Of a stretch of 55,828 nucleotides of DNA, positions 44,094 to 52,970 are shown piece by piece. A program made the translations under genes and the position numbers. The stretch lies in NCBI RefSeq assembly GCF_003429565.1, contig NZ_QUAK01000022.1, positions 1-55,828 on the forward strand, in the 5' to 3' direction. The notes under the pieces were generated by a model. It was not told the DNA's origin. It searched no databases and saw only the letters and a program-made list of their open reading frames with translations. How positions within the stretch are numbered: position 1 is the stretch's first letter; each line of letters begins with the position of its first letter. Source of the stretch: Streptomyces triticagri. Its GTDB lineage: Bacteria; Actinomycetota; Actinomycetes; Streptomycetales; Streptomycetaceae.

Positions 44094-45251
44094 TTGGCGG
44101 GTTCGACCGAATTCGACCTGTACCGCCCGGCAGAAGAGCACGACATGCTCCGGGAGTCGGTCCGCTCGCTCGCCGAGGCGAAGATCGCCCCGTTCGCCGC
44201 GGAGGTGGACGAGGACGCCCGCTTCCCGCAGGAGGCCCTCGACGCCCTCACGGCGAACGACCTGCACGCCGTCCACGTCCCGGAGGAGTACGGCGGCGCG
44301 GGCGCCGACGCGCTGGCCACGGTCATCGTGATCGAGGAGGTGGCGCGGGTCTGCGCCTCGTCCTCGCTGATCCCCGCGGTCAACAAGCTCGGCTCGCTCC
44401 CGGTCGCCATCGCCGGCTCCGAGGACCTGAAGAAGAAGTACCTGGGCCCGCTCGCCAAGGGCGACGGCATGTTCTCGTACTGCCTCTCCGAGCCGGACGC
44501 CGGCTCGGACGCCGCGGGCATGAAGACGAAGGCCGTACGCGACGGGGACTTCTGGGTGCTCAACGGCGTGAAGCGCTGGATCACCAACGCCGGCGTCTCC
44601 GAGTACTACACGGTGATGGCCGTCACCGACCCGACCAAGCGCTCCAAGGGCATCAGCGCCTTCGTCGTGGAGAAGTCCGACGAGGGCGTCTCCTTCGGCG
44701 CCCCGGAGAAGAAGCTCGGCATCAAGGGCTCCCCCACCCGCGAGGTCTACTTCGACAACGTCCGCATCCCCGCCGACCGCATGATCGGCGAGGAGGGCAC
44801 CGGCTTCGCCACCGCGATGAAGACCCTGGACCACACCCGCATCACCATCGCGGCCCAGGCACTCGGCATCGCGCAGGGCGCCCTCGACTACGCCAAGGGG
44901 TACGTCAAGGAGCGCAAGCAGTTCGGCAAGCCGATCGCCGACTTCCAGGGCATCCAGTTCATGCTCGCGGACATGGCGATGAAGGTCTCGGCCGCCCGCG
45001 CCCTGACCTACCAGGCCGCGGCCGCGTCCGAGCGTCTCGACGACGACCTCACCTACCAGGGCGCCGCGGCGAAGTGCTTCGCCTCGGACATCGCCATGGA
45101 GGTCACCACGGACGCGGTCCAACTCCTCGGCGGCTACGGCTACACCCGCGACTACCCGGTGGAGCGCATGATGCGCGACGCCAAGATCACCCAGATCTAC
45201 GAGGGCACGAACCAGGTCCAGCGCATCGTGATGGCGCGCAACCTGCCGTAG
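44094..45251 (+). CDS. Acyl-CoA dehydrogenase
   Basis: 385 aa FAD enzyme introducing a trans-2 double bond into acyl-CoA. Signatures: CLSEPDAGSDAAGMKT (FAD/substrate), GIKGSPT, and the C-terminal GGYGYTRDYPVERMMRDAKITQIYEGTNQVQ with the catalytic Glu in YEGT. The start is uncertain: TTG at 44094 (MAGSTEFDLYRP) agrees with homologues and has GAGAG 5 nt upstream; GTG at 44085 and TTG at 44079 are in frame. Equivalent in place to fadE25 of M. tuberculosis, also beside purE/purK, which suggests an old neighbourhood rather than a shared pathway. Confidence 0.93.
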   Translation: MAGSTEFDLYRPAEEHDMLRESVRSLAEAKIAPFAAEVDEDARFPQEALDALTANDLHAVHVPEEYGGAGADALATVIVIEEVARVCASSSLIPAVNKLGSLPVAIAGSEDLKKKYLGPLAKGDGMFSYCLSEPDAGSDAAGMKTKAVRDGDFWVLNGVKRWITNAGVSEYYTVMAVTDPTKRSKGISAFVVEKSDEGVSFGAPEKKLGIKGSPTREVYFDNVRIPADRMIGEEGTGFATAMKTLDHTRITIAAQALGIAQGALDYAKGYVKERKQFGKPIADFQGIQFMLADMAMKVSAARALTYQAAAASERLDDDLTYQGAAAKCFASDIAMEVTTDAVQLLGGYGYTRDYPVERMMRDAKITQIYEGTNQVQRIVMARNLP

Positions 45252-45274
45252 CACCTGCTCCCCGCACCGACCTG

Positions 45275-45303
45275 ACGGCTCCCGGCTCTGTGCCGGGGGC
45301 CGT
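45275..45303. terminator. Bidirectional terminator, acyl-CoA dehydrogenase / MerR
   Basis: A 12-bp stem ACGGCTCCCGGC (45275-45286) with 45292-45303 (one G-T pair) and a TCTGT loop, between convergent stops at 45251 and 45328. Confidence 0.82.
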
Positions 45304-45327
45304 TCTGCGTGCCGCGCCGCCCCGCTC

Positions 45328-45771
45328 TCAGGGCCGCGCCCCGCCCGTACGACGGTCCGGCGCGGGGCGTACGGGCAGGGCCGAGGTGAGGAGGGCCCGG
45401 AAGGTGGGGCATTCGAGGTGGTTCGGGGCGGGGCACGCGGCGGCGTGGCGGAGGGAGTCGCGGGCCGCGGTGAGGCGGCGGACGGTGGCGTCCAGGTCGT
45501 CGGCCTTGGCGGCGAAGACGCCCCGGTCGAGGTTCGGGCGGCCGTCCGGGGTGAACATGGCGGCGATCTCGTCGAGGGTGAAGCCGGCGGAGCGGGTGAG
45601 GGCGATCAGGGCGAGGTGGTCGAGCACGTCGGGGGCGTACTGGCGGCGCAGGCCGTGCCGGCCGACCGGGGTGATCAGGCCCTTCTCCTCGTAGTACCGG
45701 AGGGTGGAGGTGGGGATGCCGGTACGGCGTACCACCTCGGCGATGTCCAGGGCGCGCATACTCGGCCTCAT
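45328..45771 (-). CDS. MerR family transcriptional regulator
   Basis: 147 aa. Winged-helix DNA-binding domain at about 5-75: ALDIAEVVRRTGIPTSTLRYYEEKGLI, a typical MerR N-terminus, then a coiled-coil helix (about 80-115) and a C-terminal ACPAPNHLECPTF with two cysteines. It is not SoxR, since the iron-sulfur CxxCxC-type cluster is absent. ATG at 45771 (MRPSMRAL) is likely; ATG at 45759 is also possible, with GAGG 6 nt upstream. It is divergent from a methyltransferase gene and shares with it a MerR-type promoter (45776-45806). Confidence 0.9.
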   Translation of the reverse strand: MRPSMRALDIAEVVRRTGIPTSTLRYYEEKGLITPVGRHGLRRQYAPDVLDHLALIALTRSAGFTLDEIAAMFTPDGRPNLDRGVFAAKADDLDATVRRLTAARDSLRHAAACPAPNHLECPTFRALLTSALPVRPAPDRRTGGARP

Positions 45772-45775
45772 CTGC

Positions 45776-45806
45776 TTGACCTCAAGTCGGCTTGAAGTCG
45801 CAGAGT
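45776..45806 (+). promoter_or_regulatory. MerR-type promoter with SoxR-like box
   Basis: TTGACC (45776-45781), a 19-bp spacer and CAGAGT (45801-45806). The inverted repeat CCTCAAG-TCGG-CTTGAAG (45780-45797) lies between the hexamers, the geometry recognised by MerR-family activators. CCTCAAG..CTTGAGG is the classical SoxR half-site pair; here one base differs. Confidence 0.65.
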
Positions 45807-45847
45807 GGCACACGGAGCGCAGCAGAACCAGACCGGGAGGCGACGAC

Positions 45848-46708
45848 GTGGACCGTACGCACGAGGCGGCAGAAGCTCAGGCCGCACGCTGGAAGGGGTC
45901 GGGGGCCGACGCGTGGGTGGCGGCGCAGGGGTATCTCGATGCGATGTACCGCCCTTTCGCCGATCTGCTCGTCCAGGCGGCGGCCGCTCACCCCGGCCGC
46001 GTCCTCGACGTGGGATGCGGTACGGGGGCGTCGACGGTGGCGGTGGCGCGGGAGTTGGGGGCGGACGCCGACTGTGTGGGTGTCGACATCTCCGAGACGA
46101 TGGTCGGGGCCGCGCGGGACCGCGCCCGGCGGGAGGGGTCGTCGGCGCGCTTCGTGAACGCCGATGCCGCGACCCACGCCTTCGAGTCCGCGGCGTACGA
46201 CCTGGTCGTCTCGCGCTTCGGGGTGATGTTCTTCGGCGATCCGGCACGGGCCTTCGGCAATCTGCGGCGGGCCGCCGCCGGCGGCGCGCGACTCCGGTTC
46301 GTCGTGTGGCGTGGCATGGCGGAGAACCCGTTCATGACGACGGCGGAGCGGGCCGCGGCGCCGCTCGTGCCGAGTCTGCCGGTACGCAAGGACGGCGACC
46401 CCGGGCAGTTCGGCCTCGCGGACCCGGCACGGACCGAGCAGCTGCTGCTCGAGGGCGGCTGGACGGGGGTCGGCATCCGCCCGGTCGACGCGGTCTGCAC
46501 CCTGCCCGAAACCGAACTCGACTCCTACTTCAGCCGGTTCGGCGTGCTCGGCCCCGTACTGCCGGGGCTGCCGGAACCGACCCGCGCCCGGGTCGTCGAG
46601 ACGGTGCGCGCCGCCTTCGAGCCGTATGTGCACGGCGACGAGGTCCGCTACACGGCGGCCTGCTGGGTGGTCGATGCGCGGGCGGCCGAGGACGCTCCGG
46701 GCCGCTGA
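45848..46708 (+). CDS. Class I SAM-dependent methyltransferase
   Basis: 286 aa. SAM-binding motif I is RVLDVGCGTGAST (about 48-60), then GVDISETMVGAAR and DLVVSRFGVMFFGDP, the UbiE/MenG-like order. The C-terminal half (180-286) has no known specificity marker, so the acceptor is unknown. GTG at 45848 has GGGAGG 8 nt upstream; longer frames overlap the MerR gene. The gene is divergent from the MerR regulator and is its likely target. Confidence 0.9.
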   Translation: MDRTHEAAEAQAARWKGSGADAWVAAQGYLDAMYRPFADLLVQAAAAHPGRVLDVGCGTGASTVAVARELGADADCVGVDISETMVGAARDRARREGSSARFVNADAATHAFESAAYDLVVSRFGVMFFGDPARAFGNLRRAAAGGARLRFVVWRGMAENPFMTTAERAAAPLVPSLPVRKDGDPGQFGLADPARTEQLLLEGGWTGVGIRPVDAVCTLPETELDSYFSRFGVLGPVLPGLPEPTRARVVETVRAAFEPYVHGDEVRYTAACWVVDARAAEDAPGR

Positions 46709-46730
46709 CGCACCGACCCCTCGGCGTCAG
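46705..46730. terminator. Small hairpin overlapping convergent stops
   Basis: A 7-bp inverted repeat CTGACGC (46705-46711) / GCGTCAG (46724-46730) embraces the stop codons of both the methyltransferase and the dipeptidase. It is weak as a terminator. Confidence 0.35.
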
Positions 46731-47932
46731 CCGTCGAGTTGGGCGAGCGTCGCGTTGGACGGGCCGCGGGTGGCGGCCAGTTCGCGGGAGACGTCCTCGG
46801 CGGCGCGGAGTACGCGGACCGCGTTCTGCCAGGTGAGCTTGGCGAGGTCGGTGTCGGACCAGCCGCGGGCGAGGAGTTCGGCGATCAGGTTCGGGTAGCC
46901 GGCCACGTCCTCGAGGCCTTCGGGGGTGAAGGCCGTGCCGTCGTAGTCGCCGCCGATGCCGATGTGGTCGATGCCGGCCACCTCGCGCATGTGGTCGAGG
47001 TGGTCGGCGACGGTGGCCGCGGTGGCGACGGGAATCGGACGGGTCTCGGCGAAGGCGGCGTGCACCTTCATCGCCTCTTCCGTGGTGTCCAGGTGGTGGA
47101 AGCCGTGCGCCCGCATGTTGTCGTCCGCGGCGGCCGTCCAGTCGACCGCCGCCTGCAGGACGAACTTGGGGACGAAGGTCGCCATCGCCACGCCGCCGTT
47201 GGCCGGGAGGCGTTCCAGTACCTCGTCCGGGATGTTGCGCGGGTGGTCGCAGACCGCGCGGGCGGACGAGTGGGAGAAGAGCACCGGCGCTTCGGTGGTG
47301 TCGAGGGCGTCGCGCATCGTGGTGGCGGCGACGTGCGAGAGGTCGACCAGCATGCCGATGCGGTTCATCTCGCGGACGACCTCGCGGCCGAAGGCGGAGA
47401 GACCGCCGACGCCGGGCTCGTCGGTCGCGGAGTCGGCCCAGGCGATGTTGTCGTTGTGGGTCAGCGTCATGTAGCGGACGCCGAGTGTCCCCAACGCCCG
47501 CAGCGTGGCGAGGGAGTTGTGGATGGAGTGGCCGCCCTCGGCGCCCATCAGGGAGGCGATGCGGCCCTCGGCGCGCGCGGCCTCCATGTCGTCCGCGGTG
47601 AGCGCCCGGCGCAGCTCGGCAGGGTGACGGTCGATCAACTGACGTACGCAGTCGATCTGTTCGAGGGTGGCGCTGACAGCGTCGTCACCGGCCATGGAGG
47701 AGCGTACGTACACCGACCAGAACTGCGCGCCGACGCCGCCGGCCCGCAGCCGCGCGAGGTCGGTGTGCAGGCTGCCGGTCTGGTCGGCGGCGACGTCCAG
47801 GCGGTCCAGGTCGTAGCCGGCCTTCTCGCGCAGCGCCCAGGGCAGGTCGTTGTGCCCGTCGACCACGGGGTGGGCGGCGAGGAGCTCACGGGCGCGGTCG
47901 AGGTGCGCGGATGCGTCGGTCATCGCGGTCAC
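46727..47932 (-). CDS. Membrane dipeptidase (peptidase family M19)
   Basis: 401 aa zinc dipeptidase, soluble here (no signal peptide). All expected metal ligands are present: H27 and D29 in DGHNDLPW, the Glu in GAEGGHS, the His in VDLSHV, the His in LFSHSSAR, and D in [10 protein letters not shown]. Predicted to cleave dipeptides, possibly including D-amino-acid or dehydro dipeptides. The GTG start at 47932 overlaps the purE stop by 4 nt (GTGA); ATG at 47923 is an alternative. It is the third gene of a purK-purE-dipeptidase run on the minus strand. Confidence 0.94.
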   Translation of the reverse strand: MTAMTDASAHLDRARELLAAHPVVDGHNDLPWALREKAGYDLDRLDVAADQTGSLHTDLARLRAGGVGAQFWSVYVRSSMAGDDAVSATLEQIDCVRQLIDRHPAELRRALTADDMEAARAEGRIASLMGAEGGHSIHNSLATLRALGTLGVRYMTLTHNDNIAWADSATDEPGVGGLSAFGREVVREMNRIGMLVDLSHVAATTMRDALDTTEAPVLFSHSSARAVCDHPRNIPDEVLERLPANGGVAMATFVPKFVLQAAVDWTAAADDNMRAHGFHHLDTTEEAMKVHAAFAETRPIPVATAATVADHLDHMREVAGIDHIGIGGDYDGTAFTPEGLEDVAGYPNLIAELLARGWSDTDLAKLTWQNAVRVLRAAEDVSRELAATRGPSNATLAQLDG

Positions 47933-48498
47933 TTCCCGAAGCCGAAGCCGGCGCCGGAATTCTCCACCTTGGCGCGCAGCCGCTTGCCCTTGTCGGTCGC
48001 CTGCTCGTTCAGCTGGTCCTGGAACTCCCGCATACGACCGAGGAGTTCGGGGTCGTGCGCGGCGAGGATGCGGGCCGCGAGCAGGCCGGCATTGCGCGCG
48101 CCGCCGACGGAGACCGTGGCGACGGGGACACCGGCCGGCATCTGCACGATGGACAGCAGCGAGTCCATGCCGTCGAGGTACTTCAGCGGTACGGGCACGC
48201 CGATCACCGGGAGCGGGGTGACCGAGGCGAGCATCCCGGGCAGGTGGGCCGCGCCGCCCGCGCCCGCGATGATCGCCTTGAGGCCGCGGTCGGCCGCCTG
48301 CTCGCCGTACGCGATCATCTCGCGCGGCATGCGGTGCGCGGAGACCACATCGACCTCGTGCGGGATCTCGAACTCGGTGAGGGCCTGGGCCGCGGCCTCC
48401 ATCACCGGCCAGTCGGAGTCGGATCCCATGACGATGCCGACCAGGGGGCCGGCGTCTTCGTCGGCGCTCGTGGATCCTGCGGCAGGGGCGGCGCTCAT
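47929..48498 (-). CDS. purE: 5-(carboxyamino)imidazole ribonucleotide mutase
   Basis: 189 aa. Catalyses N5-CAIR to CAIR in de novo purine synthesis. The core [20 protein letters not shown] and SAHRMPREM are intact, followed by [17 protein letters not shown]. The 18-residue N-terminal extension is Ala/Ser-rich and the C-terminus is about 20 residues longer than E. coli PurE, both common in actinobacteria. It overlaps purK by 4 nt (ATGA) and the dipeptidase by 4 nt, so the three are coupled. Confidence 0.97.
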   Translation of the reverse strand: MSAAPAAGSTSADEDAGPLVGIVMGSDSDWPVMEAAAQALTEFEIPHEVDVVSAHRMPREMIAYGEQAADRGLKAIIAGAGGAAHLPGMLASVTPLPVIGVPVPLKYLDGMDSLLSIVQMPAGVPVATVSVGGARNAGLLAARILAAHDPELLGRMREFQDQLNEQATDKGKRLRAKVENSGAGFGFGK

Positions 48499-49646
48499 TC
48501 GGTGATCGTTCCTCGCAGATAGCCGGCGGCGTGCTGGGCGCGGTCGAGGACCTCGTCCAGGTCGTCGCCGTAGGTGTTGACGTGACCGACCTTGCGGCCG
48601 GGCTTCACGTCCTTGCCGTACATGTGGATCTTGAGCCCCGGGTCGCGGGCCATGCAGTGCAGATACGCCTGGTACATGTCCGGGTAGTCGCCGCCGAGGA
48701 CATTGGCCATCACGGTCCAGCGGGCGCGCGGGCGCGGGTCGCCGAGCGGCAGGTCGAGGACGGCGCGCACGTGGTTGGCGAACTGGGAGGTGACGGCGCC
48801 GTCCTGGGTCCAGTGGCCGGAGTTGTGCGGGCGCATCGCGAGTTCGTTGACCAGGACGGCGGGCTCGCCGTCGGCGTCGCGGGTCTCGAAGAGCTCGACG
48901 GCGAGGTGGCCGACGACGTCCAGCTCGGCGGCGATGCGCAGGGCCAACTCCTGTGCGCGGCCCGCGAGTTCCTCGGAGAGGTCCGGGGCGGGCGCGATCA
49001 CGGTGTCACAGACTCCGTCGACCTGCCGGGACTCGACGACGGGGTAGGCGACGGCCTGGCCGTGCGGGGAGCGCACCACATTCGCGGCGAGCTCGCGGAC
49101 GAAGTCGACCTTCTCCTCGGCGAGTACGGGCACGCCGGCGCGGAACGGCTCGGCGGCCGAGGCCTCGTCCCGTACGAACCAGACGCCCTTGCCGTCGTAT
49201 CCGCCGCGCACCGTCTTGAGGATCACCGGGAACCCGTCACCCTCGGCCGCGAAGGCGGCCACATCGGCCGGGTCGGTCACGATGCGATGGCGCGGGCTCG
49301 GTGCACCGAGCGCATCGAGCCGGGCGCGCATCACGCCCTTGTCCTGCGCATGCACCAGCGCGTCCGGGCCCGGCCGGACGGGGATGCCGTCCGCCTGCAG
49401 GGCGCGCAGATGCTCGGTGGGCACATGCTCGTGATCGAAGGTGATCACATCGCAGCCGCGGGCGAACTCGCGCAGCGTGTCCAGGTCCCGGTAGTCGCCG
49501 ACGACGACATCACCGACCACCTGGGCCGCGGAATCCTGCGGGGTGTCACTGAGGAGCTTGAACCTGATGCCGAGCGGGATGCCCGCCTCGTGTGTCATAC
49601 GAGCGAGCTGGCCACCGCCGACCATGCCGACTACCGGAAACGTCAC
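48495..49646 (-). CDS. purK: 5-(carboxyamino)imidazole ribonucleotide synthase
   Basis: 383 aa ATP-grasp enzyme converting AIR, ATP and bicarbonate to N5-CAIR, supplying PurE. N-terminal [21 protein letters not shown]-grasp core [16 protein letters not shown]; metal site in [24 protein letters not shown] at 49646 is chosen ([13 protein letters not shown]), although the ribosome site is weak; the open frame upstream continues far but covers the promoter region and the GtrA gene antisense. Confidence 0.97.
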   Translation of the reverse strand: MTFPVVGMVGGGQLARMTHEAGIPLGIRFKLLSDTPQDSAAQVVGDVVVGDYRDLDTLREFARGCDVITFDHEHVPTEHLRALQADGIPVRPGPDALVHAQDKGVMRARLDALGAPSPRHRIVTDPADVAAFAAEGDGFPVILKTVRGGYDGKGVWFVRDEASAAEPFRAGVPVLAEEKVDFVRELAANVVRSPHGQAVAYPVVESRQVDGVCDTVIAPAPDLSEELAGRAQELALRIAAELDVVGHLAVELFETRDADGEPAVLVNELAMRPHNSGHWTQDGAVTSQFANHVRAVLDLPLGDPRPRARWTVMANVLGGDYPDMYQAYLHCMARDPGLKIHMYGKDVKPGRKVGHVNTYGDDLDEVLDRAQHAAGYLRGTITE

Positions 49647-49910
49647 ATCGTCCAGGGTATCCGGCCTTCGACAGCGGTACGGACGCACGAGATCTGCGCC
49701 ACATCGGGCTCGGTCCGGCGTCCCGTCGCAGGTCCCGGGCCTGCGCCGGCAGGCGCGTGACCGGGTGCGTGCGGTGGGCGACCGGAAGGCACGGGCGCCC
49801 GGCGGGTGGCCCTGGTTAGCATGGCCGGACCGACGATTTGGAATCTGGATCCCTGGCGGTTCGGCACCCGAATCCCCATCGATCTCTACGGACGGGGCTG
49901 AACGATCACC
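49647..49910. other. Divergent gap purK / GtrA
   Basis: 264 bp between divergent genes; promoters for both should lie here. TTAGCAT at 49816-49822 could be a -10 for the GtrA gene but no good -35 partner was found. Confidence 0.35.
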
Positions 49911-50429
49911 ATGAGTGGACGTGGCGCACTGCGCGCGCGACTGGATCAGCTCCTGCGCGAGGTGGCCAAGTTCGGTGTGGTCGGCGGCGTGGGGACGCTG
50001 GTCAATCTGGCCGTGTTCAACCTGGTCCGGCACACCACGGACATCCCCGTCGTCCGGGCGTCGATCATCGCCACGGCGGTCGCGATCTGCTGCAACTACG
50101 TGGGCTTCCGGTACTTCACCTACCGGGACCGCGACAAGAGCGGGCGCACCAAGGAGATGACGCTGTTCCTGCTGTTCAGCGTGGTCGGCCTGATCATCGA
50201 GAACGGCGTGCTCTACACGGCGACATACGGCTTCGGCTTCGACACCCCGCTGCAGAGCAACATATTCAAGTTCCTCGGCATCGGGATAGCGACGCTGTTC
50301 CGCTTCTGGTCGTACCGGACTTGGGTGTTCCGGGCGCTGCCCGCGCGGGAGGCGGTCGCGGACGCGGAGGCGCTCCTGGAGGACTCCGCGCTGCGGAACG
50401 TCCCCAAGGGAGTGCCGGACCGTCCCTAG
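49911..50429 (+). CDS. GtrA family membrane protein
   Basis: 172 aa with four hydrophobic helices (about 20-42, 48-66, 82-102 and 112-130), the GtrA/DPMS fold: EVAKFGVVGGVGTLVNLAVFNL and ICCNYVGFRYFTY. GtrA proteins are thought to help move polyprenyl-linked sugars across the membrane in wall or O-antigen glycosylation. ATG at 49911. Its stop overlaps the sensor-kinase stop on the other strand by 4 nt. Beside the LCP and glycosyltransferase genes, a role in wall glycan assembly is plausible but unproven. Confidence 0.92.
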   Translation: MSGRGALRARLDQLLREVAKFGVVGGVGTLVNLAVFNLVRHTTDIPVVRASIIATAVAICCNYVGFRYFTYRDRDKSGRTKEMTLFLLFSVVGLIIENGVLYTATYGFGFDTPLQSNIFKFLGIGIATLFRFWSYRTWVFRALPAREAVADAEALLEDSALRNVPKGVPDRP

Positions 50430-51703
50430 CGCACGGTCGTCCCCTCGGGTGACCGGCCGCCCGTGCCGCCCGCGCCGGACAGGAACAGCGCGAAGACGGC
50501 CGGTTTGATCTGCAGCATCTCCAGACGCCCGCCGTCCGCCTCGGCCAGATCGCGGGCGACGGCCAGGCCGATCCCCGTCGAGTTGCGGCCGCTGATGGTG
50601 CGCTCGAAGATCCGCGCACCGAGGTCGGTACGGACTCCGGGGCCTTCGTCGGTCACCTCGATCACCACCTGGTTCCCGGTGACCCGGGTGCGCAGGGCGA
50701 CGGTGCCGCCGCCGTGCATCAGGGAGTTCTCGATGAGTGCCGCGAGCACCTGGGCGACCGCGCCGGGTGTGGCGACGGCCTGCAGGCCCTGGCGTCCCGA
50801 GCAGACGATGGCGCGGCCGGCACTGCGATAGGCGGGGCGCCACTCCTCGATCTGCTGCTTGACGACCTCGTCCAGGTCGAAGGTGACGGCCGAGCCCATG
50901 CGCGGGTCGCGCGAATTGGTCAGCAGTCGCTCGACCACGTCGGTGAGGCGCTCGACCTGGGTGAGCGCGACGGTGGCCTCCTCCTTCACGGTCTCCGGAT
51001 CGTCGGTGAGGGTGATCTCCTCGAGGCGCATCGACAGGGCGGTGAGCGGGGTGCGCAGCTGGTGCGAGGCGTCGGCGGCGAGCCTGCGCTCAGCGGTCAG
51101 CATCCGCGCGATCCGCTCGGCACTGGAGTCGAGTACGTCCGCGACGCGGTCCAGCTCGGGCACCCCGTACCGCTTGTGGCGGGGGCGCGGGTCGCCGGAG
51201 CCGAGGCGCTCGGCGGTCTCGGCCAGGTCGGTGAGCGGTGAGGTGAGCCGGCTGGCCTGCCGTACGGCGAGGAGCACGGCGGCGACGACGGCGAGCAGGG
51301 CGACCGCGCCGATCATCAGGAGGGTGCGGCCCACTTCGGTGGTGACCTTGGAGCGGGGCTCCTGGACGACCACCGTCTCGCCCTGGACGCCCTGTTCGGT
51401 GGCGGAGATGACGCCGCCGTCCGGCTTCTTGCCGATCTCCACGTCCGGGCGGCCGGGGATCTCGATGCGGGCGTAGCGGTCCGCGTCGACCTGGCCGCGC
51501 AGCATGCCCGCGGTGATCTCTTCCTCACCGTCGCCCATCAGCCGGCCGTCGACGATGGACACCAGGCGTACGGCCTCGGAGTCGACGCGTTCCTGGGCGG
51601 CGCTTGTGATGGTGTTGGTCTCCACGAGCACCAGGGAGATGCCGAAGACGGCGATCACGACGAGGACCACGGCGAGCGTGGAGTTGATCAGTCTGCGGCG
51701 CAT
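50426..51703 (-). CDS. Two-component sensor histidine kinase
   Basis: 425 aa membrane kinase. Helix 1 at about 8-28, an extracytoplasmic sensor loop (about 30-125), helix 2 at about 127-147, a HAMP region (about 148-200), and the H-box ASHQLRTPLTAL with the phosphorylated His near 215. ATP-binding motifs: N-box LIENSLMHGGG, DEGPGV and GIGLAVARDLAEADGGRL. The F-box is weak. Partner of the response regulator upstream, 84 bp apart. The signal is unknown; no regulon gene is obvious apart from the neighbouring transporter. Confidence 0.95.
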   Translation of the reverse strand: MRRRLINSTLAVVLVVIAVFGISLVLVETNTITSAAQERVDSEAVRLVSIVDGRLMGDGEEEITAGMLRGQVDADRYARIEIPGRPDVEIGKKPDGGVISATEQGVQGETVVVQEPRSKVTTEVGRTLLMIGAVALLAVVAAVLLAVRQASRLTSPLTDLAETAERLGSGDPRPRHKRYGVPELDRVADVLDSSAERIARMLTAERRLAADASHQLRTPLTALSMRLEEITLTDDPETVKEEATVALTQVERLTDVVERLLTNSRDPRMGSAVTFDLDEVVKQQIEEWRPAYRSAGRAIVCSGRQGLQAVATPGAVAQVLAALIENSLMHGGGTVALRTRVTGNQVVIEVTDEGPGVRTDLGARIFERTISGRNSTGIGLAVARDLAEADGGRLEMLQIKPAVFALFLSGAGGTGGRSPEGTTVR

Positions 51704-51787
51704 GGCGGTGGGGTGTGCTCTTCTCGGAGGGCTTCTCGCAGGGCTCGTCGCTCGGCTCTTGGCGGGGCGTCGCGCGGGCGGATCGGC

Positions 51788-52465
51788 TCAGCTCTTCTCG
51801 AAGCGGAAGCCGACGCCGCGGACGGTCGCGATGTACCGGGGGTTGGCGGCATCGTCTCCGAGCTTCTTGCGCAGCCAGGAGATGTGCATGTCGAGGGTCT
51901 TCGTCGACGACCACCAGGTGGTGTCCCAGACCTCGCGCATCAGCTGGTCGCGGGTGACGACCCGGCCCGCGTCCCGTACCAGGACCCTGAGGAGGTCGAA
52001 CTCCTTGGCGGTGAGCTGGAGCTCCTCCTCGCCCATCCAGGCCCGGTGCGACTCGACGTCGATGCGCACCCCGTGGGTGGCCGGCGGCTGCTGTGGCTCG
52101 GCGGCGCCGCGGCGCAGCAGGGCCCGGACCCGGGCGAGCAGTTCGGCCAGGCGGAAGGGCTTGGTGACGTAGTCGTCGGCGCCCGCGTCCAGGCCCACCA
52201 CGGTGTCCACCTCGTCGGCCCGTGCCGTGAGGATCAGGATGGGGATGGTGTGCCCGTCCGCCCGCAGCCGGCGGGCGACCTCCAGGCCGTCCATGCCCGG
52301 CAGGCCGAGGTCGAGGACGACCAGATCGATGCCGCCCTTGAGGCCCGCGGAGAGTGCGCTGGGTCCGTCCTCGCGGACCTCCACCTCGTAACCCTCCCTG
52401 CGCAGGGCTCGGGCCAGCGGTTCCGAGATGGATGCGTCGTCCTCGGCGAGCAGTACACGGGTCAT
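51788..52465 (-). CDS. OmpR/PhoB-type response regulator
   Basis: 225 aa. Receiver domain at 1-115 with the phosphoacceptor D52 in VVLDLGLPGMDG, acidic D9/D10 and the conserved Lys in YVTKPFR; OmpR-type winged helix at about 130-222 (ELQLTAKEFDLLRVLVRDAG and TVRGVGFRF). ATG at 52465 has no visible Shine-Dalgarno. TACCAT lies just upstream, which would suit a leaderless start. The first gene of the operon, followed by the kinase. Confidence 0.95.
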   Translation of the reverse strand: MTRVLLAEDDASISEPLARALRREGYEVEVREDGPSALSAGLKGGIDLVVLDLGLPGMDGLEVARRLRADGHTIPILILTARADEVDTVVGLDAGADDYVTKPFRLAELLARVRALLRRGAAEPQQPPATHGVRIDVESHRAWMGEEELQLTAKEFDLLRVLVRDAGRVVTRDQLMREVWDTTWWSSTKTLDMHISWLRKKLGDDAANPRYIATVRGVGFRFEKS

Positions 52466-52970
52466 GGGGTGATGGTAGACCGCGGGCCCCGGGCGGCGGA
52501 GCGAGATGGCGGACGCCCGGCGCAGCCCTGCGTCTATGGTGGAGTAATCGGACGGTTACCTTTGAATACGTGGGTGGGATCACACATCGTCCTGTGATCC
52601 ATCTCTCAGAAGCAGACTTACCCATTGTTAACCGGCTGTTCGGTGCTTCAGCATATTTACTGCACTCCGTGTCCTTCGCAGTCTTCCGCGGGCCTTCATG
52701 GGCCTTCGGGGCGCTGCGTACCCGAGGACCCGTATGCGCATCAGGTCCGGTACCCCGGACCCGGTGATCAGTGATTGACCTGTCGGCCGGGCCCTGCGCG
52801 CGAAGGCGTGCTCGGCGTGGATCCCGGCGTCCGCTGCTCTCTTCTTCGGCCCTGCCGGGCCGGGTCCCCCACGGCCGTGGGAGCGAAGCGCGGTCGCGCC
52901 GGTGCCGGCCACCCCCCACCGGGCGCGCGGAAACACCCGTGACGCGCGTCCCGAACGAACAAGGATCGAC
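52466..52970. promoter_or_regulatory. Long divergent region, response regulator / peptide transporter
   Basis: 505 bp without a gene. An 8-bp inverted repeat GGATCACA (52577-52584) / TGTGATCC (52593-52600) with an 8-nt spacer is the clearest element. A lone GGTTACCT lies at 52553-52560 and a locally AT-rich stretch at 52610-52660. The peptide transporter would have a leader of unknown length; no riboswitch was recognised. Confidence 0.55.

Noticed and set aside
52577..52600. GGATCACA/TGTGATCC considered as a CRP site
   Set aside because: The half-sites point the wrong way round (TCACA then TGTGA), unlike TGTGA-N6-TCACA.
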